From the NCBI RefSeq assembly GCF_024397975.1, contig NZ_CP073745.1, forward strand, positions 62,001-126,000: a stretch of DNA of 64,000 nucleotides, in the 5' to 3' direction. The position numbers and the translations under genes are program-made. The stretch is from Bacterioplanoides sp. SCSIO 12839 (GTDB lineage: Bacteria > Pseudomonadota > Gammaproteobacteria > Pseudomonadales > Oceanobacteraceae). Below are positions 1 to 8,095 of the stretch, in pieces (position 1 is the first letter of the stretch; each line of letters starts with the position of its first letter). The notes beneath the pieces were generated by a model. That model saw only the letters and a program-made list of their open reading frames with translations. It searched no databases and was not told where the DNA came from.

Positions 1-1701
1 CAGCAAGGTGCGATACGAGTTGTCAAACGGGTGGGCGATCCGTCGGCTGAACTTGGCTATCTGGTGATTGTGAATGATTTTCAGGGGCCATTGGACGAGA
101 GTGCGCATAGTCTCATGATGCATACATTGCCGACCGTGCTGGGGGTGATGCTGTTATTAATGCTGGCATTTTCTGCGTTTGGAAATCGCTGGTTATCGCC
201 GTTAACCCGCTTGTCGGAGTTCGCACGCCAGGTGCAAAAAAGTAAAAACTATAACCTGACAATTCCTGTTAGTGGGCATTATGAAGTGTCGTCCCTGACA
301 ACCGATATCAATAATATGATGGAAGAGATTCGCAAAGAATCTGAGATGAATCAGGAGTATGTTGCTTTGCTGGAGCGGGGCAAAAAAGAAACGGAATATC
401 TGGCTAATTACGATAGCCTGACGGGTTTGATGAATCGTAAGCACTTTATCAATCGTCTTCAGGAATTGTTACAGCAGGCAACCACCACCGGAAAAACGTA
501 TGACCTGATGTTTGTTGGCCTCGATGGTTTTAAAGGAGTAAATGATTCATTGGGGCATGAAGTCGGAGACTTATTGTTAGCCGGGGTTGCCGGACGTTTG
601 CTCACTTATACCCCCGAACACGCTTTGGTGTGCCGCCATGGCGGTGATGAGTTTTTGATTCTCACTGAGAGTGTGGACGGTACACCAATGTTGGACTCAC
701 TGGCAGCGGGAATTGTCAGTGGCCTGGCGCAGAAATTTAATGTCAGTTCCTGGGAAGTGAGGATCACCGCCAGCATTGGTATTGCCCGCCGATGTGAACA
801 GTATCAGGATATTCGCGAATTAATTCGTGATGCCGACATTGCTATGTACGATGCTAAGCACCGGGGCAAGTCACGATTCAGTATTTTTGATGCCGATATG
901 ATGGCGGAACACCAGCGTCGTGTGGATATTGCGAATGCCATTGTTCCGGCGTTACAGAATGATGAATTCTGTCTGAACTATCAGGCCAAAGTAACAGCGG
1001 ACGGTCAGCCGGTCGGGGCAGAAGCGCTCATTCGCTGGCACAGTGAATCACTTGGGTTTGTGTCACCAGCAGAGTTTATTCCGATTGCGGAACAGTCCGG
1101 CAAGATCACTGAAATTACCAAGTGGGTGATTCAACAGGTTTGTCTGGATGTCCGTGATGTTTTTGTACCGGCTGGCATACAGCTACCGGTTTCGATTAAT
1201 TTATCGGCCACTGATTTAAAAAAATATCACCTGGTTGGGGTGATTAAAGGTGCATTCCTGAAATACGACATTCCCCGTGGTATGGTGGAGTTTGAAGTAA
1301 CGGAATATTCGTACCTTGATAATCTGGATGTGGCGAATAAATTCTTTAGTGAAATCAGTGCGCTTGGCTGCAAAGTTGCGCTGGATGATTTTGGTACCGG
1401 TTATTCTTCCCTTAGTTATCTCACCAAAATTCCGATTGATATTATTAAAATTGATAAACAGTTTGTTGATAACATCGGTGAGTCACACCGTGACGATGCC
1501 TTGGTGTTAACCATCATTGAAATGGCGAAGCGACTGGGTATGTCGCTGTGTGCTGAAGGTGTTGAGAAAAAAGAGCAAGTGAACTTTCTCAATAGCTATG
1601 GCTGCCAGGTTATTCAGGGATATTATTTTGCCAAGCCAATGCCGCTTGATGACTTTGTTTCTTTTGTGCAGCAAGGGCAAAAACGCATCTGTCCGGCTTA
1701 G
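1..1701 (+). CDS. GGDEF-EAL cyclic-di-GMP protein, 5' end cut by window
   Basis: The frame is open from base 1, so the start lies upstream and the GTG at 31 is not the real start. What remains is the end of a membrane-anchored sensor: a hydrophobic segment (about residues 40-60 of the fragment), a HAMP-like linker (about 65-115), a GGDEF domain with an intact HGGDEF signature near residue 213, and an EAL domain with E-A-L near 341. The EAL domain also keeps DDFGTGYSS, K-I-D-K and A-E-G-V-E, so its metal and catalytic residues look complete. Proteins of this family make and/or degrade c-di-GMP at the inner membrane. Both domains look active by motif, but net activity cannot be read from sequence. 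It converges with azlD, with only 4 bases between the stop codons. Confidence 0.93.
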   Translation, partial: QQGAIRVVKRVGDPSAELGYLVIVNDFQGPLDESAHSLMMHTLPTVLGVMLLLMLAFSAFGNRWLSPLTRLSEFARQVQKSKNYNLTIPVSGHYEVSSLTTDINNMMEEIRKESEMNQEYVALLERGKKETEYLANYDSLTGLMNRKHFINRLQELLQQATTTGKTYDLMFVGLDGFKGVNDSLGHEVGDLLLAGVAGRLLTYTPEHALVCRHGGDEFLILTESVDGTPMLDSLAAGIVSGLAQKFNVSSWEVRITASIGIARRCEQYQDIRELIRDADIAMYDAKHRGKSRFSIFDADMMAEHQRRVDIANAIVPALQNDEFCLNYQAKVTADGQPVGAEALIRWHSESLGFVSPAEFIPIAEQSGKITEITKWVIQQVCLDVRDVFVPAGIQLPVSINLSATDLKKYHLVGVIKGAFLKYDIPRGMVEFEVTEYSYLDNLDVANKFFSEISALGCKVALDDFGTGYSSLSYLTKIPIDIIKIDKQFVDNIGESHRDDALVLTIIEMAKRLGMSLCAEGVEKKEQVNFLNSYGCQVIQGYYFAKPMPLDDFVSFVQQGQKRICPA

Positions 1702-1705
1702 ATAT

Positions 1706-2065
1706 TTAAGCCGGTATCATCAATGCCATTCCAAAAGCCATTACGCCTGCAAGAATTGGTAACCCCATCGATCGGGTTTTATGCCATACCAGTAACGTTG
1801 TCAGAATTCCTATGCCGGTTGCCAACCAGGCTGTTAGGTTTGGTTGCCCTGGCACCATTGAAACACCCAATAATGCTGCCGTGGTACAGGAACCAAGAAT
1901 CCCCAACCAGGTTGGCAAAGCGCGAGTACCGTTATGTTTTGCCAAATGTTTATGCGTCCAGATAAAAGGTACTGCGCGCATGACAAAGGTGCCTGCAGCG
2001 ATCAGCAACAAGGCAGGCCATAACGCATTTTGAATGACGGTGGTTTGAAGAAGAGTTATGTGCAT
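1706..2065 (-). CDS. azlD: AzlD family branched-chain amino acid exporter small subunit
   Basis: A 119-residue hydrophobic protein with about four membrane segments and the usual AzlD length. AzlD pairs with the larger AzlC in the inner membrane to export branched-chain amino acids and analogues. It starts one base after the azlC stop, so the two are certainly co-transcribed and probably translationally coupled. The family assignment is firm from size, hydropathy and its AzlC partner; the substrate is inferred from the family only. Confidence 0.85.
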   Translation of the reverse strand: MHITLLQTTVIQNALWPALLLIAAGTFVMRAVPFIWTHKHLAKHNGTRALPTWLGILGSCTTAALLGVSMVPGQPNLTAWLATGIGILTTLLVWHKTRSMGLPILAGVMAFGMALMIPA

Positions 2066-2066
2066 A

Positions 2067-2786
2067 TCAGCTTCGCTTTTCTTTCAATGAATCAATCATG
2101 TAATACAGCAAGGTCCCCAATGCCGCGGCAATCGGAATAGCGGCGTTACTCCAGCCAATCACTTTTAAAGCCAGCGCACCGATTAACGTGGCCACCAGAG
2201 TTATGCTCCATTGAGTTGATGAAAACTTCGGTGCTAATAACACCAGAAATAAAGCTGGCAATGCGAATGGCATTACTTCCGCAAGAAATGGCCACTGAGA
2301 TATCAGGGTGTCTCCCATTTGGGCTCCGGTAGCAGTACCACCAACCCAGCTGAACCAGGCCAGTAACATCGCGCCACTAAACCAACTTTCGCGTTGCTCT
2401 GACGGTATTGCCGGCAAACGCGCCAAGGCCAGGGCAAAAATCTGATCGGTTAGGCCATGCATCAAAAAGAGGGACTTCTTACTTGCGGGTAATAGGGGTG
2501 CCAGATTTGGTCCGTACACAATATGCCGGGCATTAATCAGCAAGGTCATACTGATAATCAACCACAAAGGAGCGCCTGAAGCGAACATCGCAACAAAAAG
2601 AAACTGGGAGGCACCAGCGTAGATCAGCGTGGAGATAAAAATGGTTTCCCATTGTGAAAAGCCAGCCTGAGTTGCAATCAAACCAAATGAGATAGCCACT
2701 GGGATATAACCGCCCAGCAGCGGTGTCGCATCACGGACCCCTACCCAGAATGGACTCCCCGAAGTGATTTGCTTCTGAGCGATCAT
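2067..2786 (-). CDS. azlC: AzlC family branched-chain amino acid exporter large subunit
   Basis: A 239-residue polytopic membrane protein. The N-terminal half has the typical AzlC pattern: a P-L-L-G-G-Y-I-P-V-A segment, an A-G-A-S-Q-F region around residue 58 and an N-A-R-H-I-V-Y-G stretch around residue 85. It forms the exporter with the downstream azlD product. Its start overlaps the end of the XRE-cupin regulator gene by 4 bases, which gives the order regulator-azlC-azlD. This arrangement is common in proteobacteria and suggests local control of amino-acid efflux. Confidence 0.88.
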   Translation of the reverse strand: MIAQKQITSGSPFWVGVRDATPLLGGYIPVAISFGLIATQAGFSQWETIFISTLIYAGASQFLFVAMFASGAPLWLIISMTLLINARHIVYGPNLAPLLPASKKSLFLMHGLTDQIFALALARLPAIPSEQRESWFSGAMLLAWFSWVGGTATGAQMGDTLISQWPFLAEVMPFALPALFLVLLAPKFSSTQWSITLVATLIGALALKVIGWSNAAIPIAAALGTLLYYMIDSLKEKRS

Positions 2787-3313
2787 ACTGTTTTCTCCGG
2801 GTCGTTATACACTACCGTCATCAGGCAGGTCGCCCCCTGTTCATGGCTGCGATAAAAATGGGGTTGATAAGCGCTGAAGGTATAACTCTGTCCGGCTGCC
2901 AGTAACACGCTGCTATTGGCGGTACCAATTTCCAGCTGGCCGCGAATCATCGTGATGGTCTCAGAAGTACCCGGTAGATGAGCCTCAGAGTTATGCCGGC
3001 TGTTGGCGGCACAGTTCATCCAATAAGCATCTACTTTGGGGGATTCATCGCTCTGATCAAGCAGGCGTATCTGAAAATCGTCGTCACCTACCAGCATATC
3101 GATTGGTGCGACCAGATTGCCAAATGGCGTGTTCAACTGGACTGCAATACGCCACAAAGTATCCAGTGTAGGGTTGCTTTTGCCCTGTTCGATTTTGGAT
3201 AAATTGGATTTGGCGATACCGGCTTCAGCCGCCAGCTGTGATAACGAAATACCACGAGCTAGGCGTAATTGTTGCAGATGTTGACCAAGTGTTTGCAGCG
3301 GCGATTCAGACAT
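2783..3313 (-). CDS. XRE-type transcription regulator with cupin sensor domain
   Basis: 176 residues. An N-terminal helix-turn-helix of the XRE/lambda-repressor type covers about residues 8-65 (S-L-S-Q-L-A-A-E-A-G-I-A-K-S-N-L-S-K recognition region, then E-Q-G-K-S-N-P-T). A cupin beta-barrel covers about 105-175. Such proteins sense a small metabolite through the cupin and control neighbouring transport or catabolic genes. It is first in a regulator-azlC-azlD operon with a 4-base overlap, so azlCD is the likely target. Iterated half-sites lie just upstream (3326-3378) and fit autoregulation. The effector is unknown. Confidence 0.88.
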   Translation of the reverse strand: MSESPLQTLGQHLQQLRLARGISLSQLAAEAGIAKSNLSKIEQGKSNPTLDTLWRIAVQLNTPFGNLVAPIDMLVGDDDFQIRLLDQSDESPKVDAYWMNCAANSRHNSEAHLPGTSETITMIRGQLEIGTANSSVLLAAGQSYTFSAYQPHFYRSHEQGATCLMTVVYNDPEKTV

Positions 3314-3325
3314 ACCATCACTCTG

Positions 3326-3378
3326 GGTGTTTGATAAAATAGGTGTTCGATAAAAGAAACGTTCTATATATGAAACAC
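3326..3378. promoter_or_regulatory. Possible operator of the XRE-cupin/azlCD operon
   Basis: Two direct copies of GGTGTTyGATAAAA lie at 3326-3339 and 3342-3355 (period 16). An inverted relative of the GTGTTTnAT core lies at 3370-3378 (ATGAAACAC). They sit immediately upstream of the regulator start at 3313. Repeated half-sites before an XRE gene are a usual autoregulatory layout. The binding itself is inferred. Confidence 0.4.
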
Positions 3379-3423
3379 TTACGAGTCAAGGAAATGCGGC
3401 AGTCTGCTATAAATGACAGGCAC

Positions 3424-3458
3424 AAAAAAGCCCCTGCCAGTGATGCTGGCAAGGGCTT
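3424..3458 (-). terminator. Rho-independent terminator after htpX
   Basis: A stem of AAGCCCCTGCCAG (3428-3440) pairs with CTGGCAAGGGCTT (3446-3458) across a 5-base loop, with one wobble. An A-run at 3424-3429 gives a U-tract on the minus-strand transcript. It lies 15 bases past the htpX stop. Confidence 0.85.
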
Positions 3459-3473
3459 CTCAGAACCTGAAGA

Positions 3474-4370
3474 TCAGTTACCGTAACGCTGTTTCAGCGC
3501 ATTGATACGGTCATCCAGTGGTGGATGGCTGGCCATCAGAGCAGACAGGCCTCCCCCTTCACCACGAATACCAAAGGCGACCAGTTCACCTTGTAAGTCG
3601 CTTGGCTGGTCGTAGGTTTGTTTCAACGCAGCCAGGGCACCAGCCATCGCTGCCGGGCTTACCAGCTCAGCACCGGCTTGGTCAGCACGATATTCACGAC
3701 GACGGCTGAACCACGCCACCATCATGGATGCCAGAATACCCAGTAACATATCCATGACAATCGTGATGCCCATACGTGCCAGGAAGCCCAGGCCACCTTC
3801 GCCATTTTCATCGCGGGTAAAGGAATCAATCACCGATACAATAATACGGGCAAAGAACATCACAAAAGTATTCAGTACACCCTGCATCAGAGCCAGTGTG
3901 ACCATATCGCCATTGGCAATATGACCAATCTCGTGGCCTAGCACGGCTTTTACTTGTTCTTTATCCATGCGTTGTAATAAGCCGGTGGAAACAGCAACCA
4001 GTGCGTTATTTTTGCTCGCTCCGGTGGCAAATGCGTTGGGGGCATCGGAGTGGAAAATACCGACTTCCGGCATGCCAATACCCGCTTTATCGGCCAGTTC
4101 TTTCACCGTGGACACAATCCACTGTTCGCCTGCATTTTGTGGTTGATCGATGATTTGCACACCCATGGACTTTTTCGCCATCCATTTTGACAGCATCAAG
4201 GAGATCAGTGAGCCGCCCATGCCGAACACACCACAGAAGATCAGCAGCGATGTCAGGTTAATACCGCCACCGGCCTGCATGTAGTTACCTACACCAAGAA
4301 CACTCAGTACGACACCCAGCACCAGCATAATGGCCAGGTTGGTACCCAGAAATAATAAGATACGCATCAT
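3474..4370 (-). CDS. htpX: Membrane zinc protease HtpX
   Basis: 298 residues, close to the E. coli length. Two N-terminal membrane segments (about 4-25 and 38-60) are followed by the M48 metalloprotease domain with the zinc motif H-E-I-G-H at 146-150. Two more hydrophobic segments lie at about 155-215. A further conserved glutamate region (R-R-R-E-Y-R-A-D) probably supplies the third zinc ligand. HtpX degrades misfolded inner-membrane proteins together with FtsH. A double ATG marks the start; either codon is possible. It is a single-gene unit with its own terminator and a sigma32-like promoter 52-79 bases upstream, which fits its known heat-shock control. Confidence 0.96.
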   Translation of the reverse strand: MMRILLFLGTNLAIMLVLGVVLSVLGVGNYMQAGGGINLTSLLIFCGVFGMGGSLISLMLSKWMAKKSMGVQIIDQPQNAGEQWIVSTVKELADKAGIGMPEVGIFHSDAPNAFATGASKNNALVAVSTGLLQRMDKEQVKAVLGHEIGHIANGDMVTLALMQGVLNTFVMFFARIIVSVIDSFTRDENGEGGLGFLARMGITIVMDMLLGILASMMVAWFSRRREYRADQAGAELVSPAAMAGALAALKQTYDQPSDLQGELVAFGIRGEGGGLSALMASHPPLDDRINALKQRYGN

Positions 4371-4421
4371 CTGCGAAGTCCCTCATCAAGGTTGAAATTT
4401 ATACGGTTGTTATATGCACAA

Positions 4422-4449
4422 AGATGGCGTTTTTTGTGACATTTTCAAG
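4422..4449 (-). promoter_or_regulatory. Sigma32-like heat-shock promoter of htpX
   Basis: Read on the minus strand, CTTGAAA (4443-4449) is a perfect match to the sigma32 -35 box. A 13-base spacer follows, then CGCCATCT (4422-4429), which matches seven of eight positions of the CCCCATnT -10 box. It sits about 50 bases before the htpX start. htpX is a sigma32 gene in E. coli, and rpoH itself is in this window at 55401. Confidence 0.7.
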
Positions 4450-4544
4450 GGATAACCCGAGTGAATCTGTCAGGAAGGGTCATGCCTGGAGATTGGCAAA
4501 TCCAGCAAGGAGCGATCTCTCCCCGGTAGACCTTTTTCTTGGTT

Positions 4545-4563
4545 GTAATTGATAATCGTTTGC
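4545..4563. promoter_or_regulatory. Possible Fur box upstream of the sodN operon
   Basis: The 19 bases at 4545-4563 contain an exact GATAATC core with AT-rich flanks resembling the GATAATGATAATCATTATC consensus. The first and third hexamers are degenerate. The site is 56 bases before the first gene of the Ni-SOD operon, where it could overlap the promoter. Fur binding is inferred. Confidence 0.4.
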
Positions 4564-4618
4564 AATAGTCTAGTAGCGCTACGATATTCAATCAGATATT
4601 CAAACCAGAGGGATCCCT

Positions 4619-4837
4619 ATGCTTCAATTTGCTAAGCAAATGCTTTCAGCTACCGTGCTGTTACTGACCACTTCTGTTGCATCGGCTCATGTCGGCCATG
4701 ACCACAGCAGCTGGGAAAGCCCGTTAATGCATGCCCTGTTTTACGGCGCTATTGCTTTTGCTGGTGTTGCCACTGTTTTTTTTGCTGTGAAGAAAAACAA
4801 AACCGCCAAACAAGAACAACATGGAGATCAGGAATAA
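4619..4837 (+). CDS. Small His-rich membrane protein of the Ni-SOD operon
   Basis: 72 residues: a cleavable signal peptide (about 1-23, ending V-A-S-A), then H-V-G-H-D-H at 24-29, a second hydrophobic segment at about 37-57, and a charged cytoplasm-type tail. Cleavage after S-A would place His at the mature N-terminus, in a short histidine cluster suited to binding nickel or copper. This start resembles the mature N-terminus of HupE/UreJ nickel permeases, but the rest of that permease is absent. Its stop overlaps the sodN start (TAATG), so it is translationally coupled to the nickel enzyme. I recognise no named family; a role in nickel supply is inference from context. Confidence 0.8.
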   Translation: MLQFAKQMLSATVLLLTTSVASAHVGHDHSSWESPLMHALFYGAIAFAGVATVFFAVKKNKTAKQEQHGDQE

Positions 4838-5337
4838 TGTTGCATACCGTTTTTTCTATGCTGGATACCCTGATGGGCTTTGAGCGTGCCGATGCACACT
4901 GTGATATTCCATGCAAAATTTACGATCCTCAGATCGCTCAGGTCGCAGCATTGAGTGTTATTCGTTTTGTTGATCTGATTCAGGAAATCGCCGCCAAAGA
5001 CGAACTGACGGTTGCCGATCAGGCACAGCTGTCTCGTCTGGTACGTGAAAAAGAAATTCACGCAGCCAAAGTAAAAGACGAAGTACGCACCATTTGGGGT
5101 GACTACTTTAAGCAGCCTCAATTTGAAAAATACCCGAACACCAATGAACTGGTGCACAGCATCATGCTGGCCGGTTCGGCGTGTAAACAGCACATCACTC
5201 GTGAGCCAGCTGAAAAGCTACTGACTCTGGTGAACGAGTTTGCTGCCAGCTTCTGGGCAACCAAAGGTGTGGATACCTTTACTGCAACTTGCCCGTATCC
5301 ACCAGAAGAACAGGTGGTTTATCCGAAGCTGGGCTAA
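4837..5337 (+). CDS. sodN: Nickel-containing superoxide dismutase precursor
   Basis: 166 residues. A 20-residue leader is followed by H21-C-D-I-P-C26-K-I-Y29-D-P, the nickel hook of the family. The mature N-terminal His, Cys22 and Cys26 bind nickel, and Tyr29 lies near the active site. The enzyme dismutates superoxide to oxygen and peroxide and works as a hexamer of four-helix bundles. It becomes active only after the leader is cut, which is the job of the sodX product encoded 8 bases downstream. The leader is short and not a Sec signal, consistent with a cytoplasmic enzyme. The start is fixed by the TAATG overlap with the upstream gene. Confidence 0.97.
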   Translation: MLHTVFSMLDTLMGFERADAHCDIPCKIYDPQIAQVAALSVIRFVDLIQEIAAKDELTVADQAQLSRLVREKEIHAAKVKDEVRTIWGDYFKQPQFEKYPNTNELVHSIMLAGSACKQHITREPAEKLLTLVNEFAASFWATKGVDTFTATCPYPPEEQVVYPKLG

Positions 5338-5345
5338 TTCGCCTG

Positions 5346-5654
5346 ATGCTGAGGGTTCATAAAGTCAGGGGGCAAAGCATGTCCCCTTCTTATCTTGATG
5401 GCGACTTTGTTATTTGTCGCCGCAATTTTATGCGTCGTTATCAGATCGGCGATGTTGTGGTGGTGAAACACCCAGTGCTCGGTGTCATCATTAAGCGTAT
5501 CGCAGCGATCAGTACCGATTACGAGTTTTGGTTGCAGGGTGATAACCCAATGAGCACTAACAGTGCGGCGATGGGCTGGCTCTCTCAAAACTGTATTCTG
5601 GGCAAAGTGCGCTGGCATATTAAAGCACCCAATCAATCTTCTGCCCGAATCTGA
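5346..5654 (+). CDS. sodX: Ni-SOD maturation protease, S26 signal-peptidase family
   Basis: 102 residues from the ATG at 5346. An upstream in-frame ATG at 5289 lies inside sodN and is unlikely. The protein has the S26 signature R-G-Q-S-M-S-P near residue 11 (Ser11 nucleophile), I-G-D-V-V-V-V at 34-40, and K50-R51 giving the general-base lysine. No membrane anchor is seen, as usual for SodX compared with LepB. It is predicted to remove the 20-residue leader of SodN so that His21 becomes the N-terminal nickel ligand. It is the third gene of the operon. Confidence 0.92.
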   Translation: MLRVHKVRGQSMSPSYLDGDFVICRRNFMRRYQIGDVVVVKHPVLGVIIKRIAAISTDYEFWLQGDNPMSTNSAAMGWLSQNCILGKVRWHIKAPNQSSARI

Positions 5655-5743
5655 CGATTGGCTGCTCTCATGCACCGATCAACCGCCGGTAAGTAATATT
5701 ACGCTTTCTGCCTTGCCGACAATAACAGTATGATATGAATTGT

Positions 5744-5870
5744 TCCCAGGGGGTGGCCAGGGTCTGATGACCTGAACTGTAATGGCCTGAGACGTGAATA
5801 TTTACCCACGGTAAATCGCGAACCCCTTGAACCTGATCCGGTTAATACCGGCGTAGGAATGGGGAGCTTA
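5744..5870 (+). promoter_or_regulatory. TPP riboswitch (THI element)
   Basis: All conserved blocks of the thiamine pyrophosphate aptamer are present in order: GGGGGTGGCC (5749-5758), GGCCTGAGA about 45 bases later, ACCCCTTGAACCTGAT (5822-5837) and the closing CCGGTTAATACCGGCGTAGGAATGGGGA strand pieces up to about 5866. The arms pair as in the standard P1-P5 fold. It lies in the leader of the TonB receptor gene, with about 60 bases to the start codon. It should reduce expression of the thiamine uptake genes when TPP is plentiful. Confidence 0.96.
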
Positions 5871-5932
5871 ACGGCCACGTTTTCTTTACGCTCTATGACC
5901 GGGTCTTTCGTTTTAATCAACAGGAAGACCTG

Positions 5933-8086
5933 ATGAATTATTTTTTAAAGCCTGCTTTTCTTTTATCACCTTTGGCGCTGGCAATGTCACTATCAGCTCA
6001 AGCTGAAACGGTTGATCTTGATACGGTAACCGTGAGCGCAGATTTTCGTCAGACTGATGTGCAAAGTATTCCCGAAGCCGTTACGGTCGTCACTGATACA
6101 CAAATTGAACAGCGCAGTGCTGAGCATCTGGAGCAGATTTTAAGCTTTGCGCCCAATGTGAATTTTTCATCGGGCAGTTCCCGTGGCCGTTATTTTCAGA
6201 TCCGTGGTATTGGTGAGCGTAGCCAGTTTATTGATCCGGTAAACCCGTCGGTGGGTTTAATGATTGATGGCATCGATATGACCGGTCTGGGTGGCGCAGC
6301 AACCTTGCTGGATATTGAGCAGGTGGAAATTTTACGCGGCCCACAAGGCACCCGCTTTGGTGCTAACGCTCTGGCGGGCATGATTAATATTCAATCCAAA
6401 GCGCCCACCAAAGAAACAGAAGGGTTTGTTGCCGCCAAAGCCGGTAACTATGGTACACACGGACAAAGTGGCGCTATCTCCGGTGGGCTAACCGATAACG
6501 TGCAGGGACGTCTGGCAGTTTCCAGCTTCAAAACTGACGGTTATATGGAAAATGATTTTCTGGATAAAGATAACACCAACAATATTGACGAGGTGGTGTT
6601 GCGCGGAAAATTAGCGGCACAGTTGTCGGATAAAACTGACCTTAACTTCACCTATTTTTATACCGATATTGATAACGGCTATGATGCCTTTTCTCTGGAT
6701 AACAACCGAATTACTTATTCGGATAACCCAGGTATTGATGCTCAGGAAAGCCACTCGTTTGCATTGGAATTAAATTCTAAATTGTCTGATGCTGTTTCAT
6801 TTGAAACATCCATTGCCACGACTAAAGCGGATGTTGAATACAGCTACGATGAAGACTGGGCTTTTGGGCAGTACACCTTTTTGCCAGATGAGCCGGAATA
6901 CCAGGCAGACCCTTGTGACACAACTCAAGGTCCATGTTTAGCTGACTTCGATGGTTATAGCTCATTTGACCAATATCTGCGTGACTACCAGCGTGATAGT
7001 CTGGACCTGCGTCTGTTGTCGGGCGAAAACGGACGTATTTTTGCTGACACCACCGACTGGGTTGCCGGTATTTATTACTTTAACCGGGACGAATCACTGA
7101 AACGCAATTACACCTTTGCTGATGGCCAATACCGCAGTGATCTGGTGGTCAGTTCATTATCGCTTTACGGCGAGTTAAATACTCAATTAAATGATCGTTT
7201 AAACCTGATTTATGGCTTACGAGCAGAGCAGTGGAACAACGACTTTGATGATACCAATGCAATTGAATCGGATGAAACGGAAACATTGTGGGGCGGTAAG
7301 GCTACGCTGGAATATTTGCTTGATTCGGCCAACCTGGTATATGGCTCTTTAGCAAGAGGCTATAAAGCTGGTGGTGTTAACACTGACCCGGATATTTCAG
7401 AATCTAACCGAACATTTGATACTGAATACAACAATACAGTGGAGTTGGGTCTTAAATCATCATTGTTAGACGACAAGCTACAAACCCGGGTTGCAACTTT
7501 TTATATTCAGCGTAAGGATCAACAGGTTAAAAGCTCTTATGCCGTTCAAAACGATGATAATTCAATCACTTTCCAGGATTACCTTGCCAATGCGGCTGAA
7601 GGTAAAAATTACGGTCTGGAGCTAGAAGCTAACTGGCAGGCAACTGATAAACTGGCGGCTCAATTAAGTGCCGGTTACCTGGAAACCGAGTTTGTCGATT
7701 ATAGTTTTGAAACCGATGATGGTGAATTCAACAAAGATGGTCGCGCTCAGGCTCACGCACCGGAATACTCTCTGGCTGCAGCTGTTAATTATCGATTAAC
7801 AGATCAGTTCTCAGTGGTTGTTGAAAATGAGGCAAAAGACGAGTTTTATTTCTCGGATAGCCATGATGAAAAATCAACATCCTATGTGTTATGGCATGCA
7901 AGACTGGTGTTTGCACAAGGCCCATTTGAAGCTTCTTTATATGGTCGTAACCTGACAGATCAGGATCAAGAAGTGCGCGGTTTTGGTGGCTTTGGTAACG
8001 ATCCTCGAAATGGATATGCAGATGATCGGTATGTTCAACTGGGAGAGCCTCGTTTAGTTGGTATCGAAGGTAAATACTCGTTTTGA
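5933..8086 (+). CDS. TonB-dependent outer-membrane receptor, probably for thiamine
   Basis: 717 residues. A signal peptide (1-24, cut after A-Q-A) precedes a TonB box (D-T-V-T-V-S-A, about 30-36), a plug domain (about 42-150) and a 22-stranded barrel ending in Phe, as outer-membrane proteins do. It imports a substrate across the outer membrane using TonB/ExbBD energy. The TPP riboswitch directly upstream and the thiamine-binding, transporter and kinase genes downstream point to thiamine or a phosphate or precursor of it as ligand. By general sequence it also resembles siderophore receptors, so the ligand is inferred from context. Confidence 0.93.
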   Translation: MNYFLKPAFLLSPLALAMSLSAQAETVDLDTVTVSADFRQTDVQSIPEAVTVVTDTQIEQRSAEHLEQILSFAPNVNFSSGSSRGRYFQIRGIGERSQFIDPVNPSVGLMIDGIDMTGLGGAATLLDIEQVEILRGPQGTRFGANALAGMINIQSKAPTKETEGFVAAKAGNYGTHGQSGAISGGLTDNVQGRLAVSSFKTDGYMENDFLDKDNTNNIDEVVLRGKLAAQLSDKTDLNFTYFYTDIDNGYDAFSLDNNRITYSDNPGIDAQESHSFALELNSKLSDAVSFETSIATTKADVEYSYDEDWAFGQYTFLPDEPEYQADPCDTTQGPCLADFDGYSSFDQYLRDYQRDSLDLRLLSGENGRIFADTTDWVAGIYYFNRDESLKRNYTFADGQYRSDLVVSSLSLYGELNTQLNDRLNLIYGLRAEQWNNDFDDTNAIESDETETLWGGKATLEYLLDSANLVYGSLARGYKAGGVNTDPDISESNRTFDTEYNNTVELGLKSSLLDDKLQTRVATFYIQRKDQQVKSSYAVQNDDNSITFQDYLANAAEGKNYGLELEANWQATDKLAAQLSAGYLETEFVDYSFETDDGEFNKDGRAQAHAPEYSLAAAVNYRLTDQFSVVVENEAKDEFYFSDSHDEKSTSYVLWHARLVFAQGPFEASLYGRNLTDQDQEVRGFGGFGNDPRNGYADDRYVQLGEPRLVGIEGKYSF

Positions 8087-8095
8087 ACCAGAAAT

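Noticed and set aside
31-1701. GTG at 31 as the start of the first gene
   Set aside because: The frame is open to base 1 and the protein lacks the N-terminal half of its sensor domain, so the gene is truncated by the window.
4619-4837. HupE/UreJ nickel permease
   Set aside because: Only the His-rich N-terminal start is similar; at 72 residues the remaining membrane segments are missing.
5699-5920. Minus-strand open frame across the riboswitch
   Set aside because: It lies wholly in the TPP aptamer region, has no ribosome site and encodes nothing recognisable; conserved RNA blocks explain the sequence.
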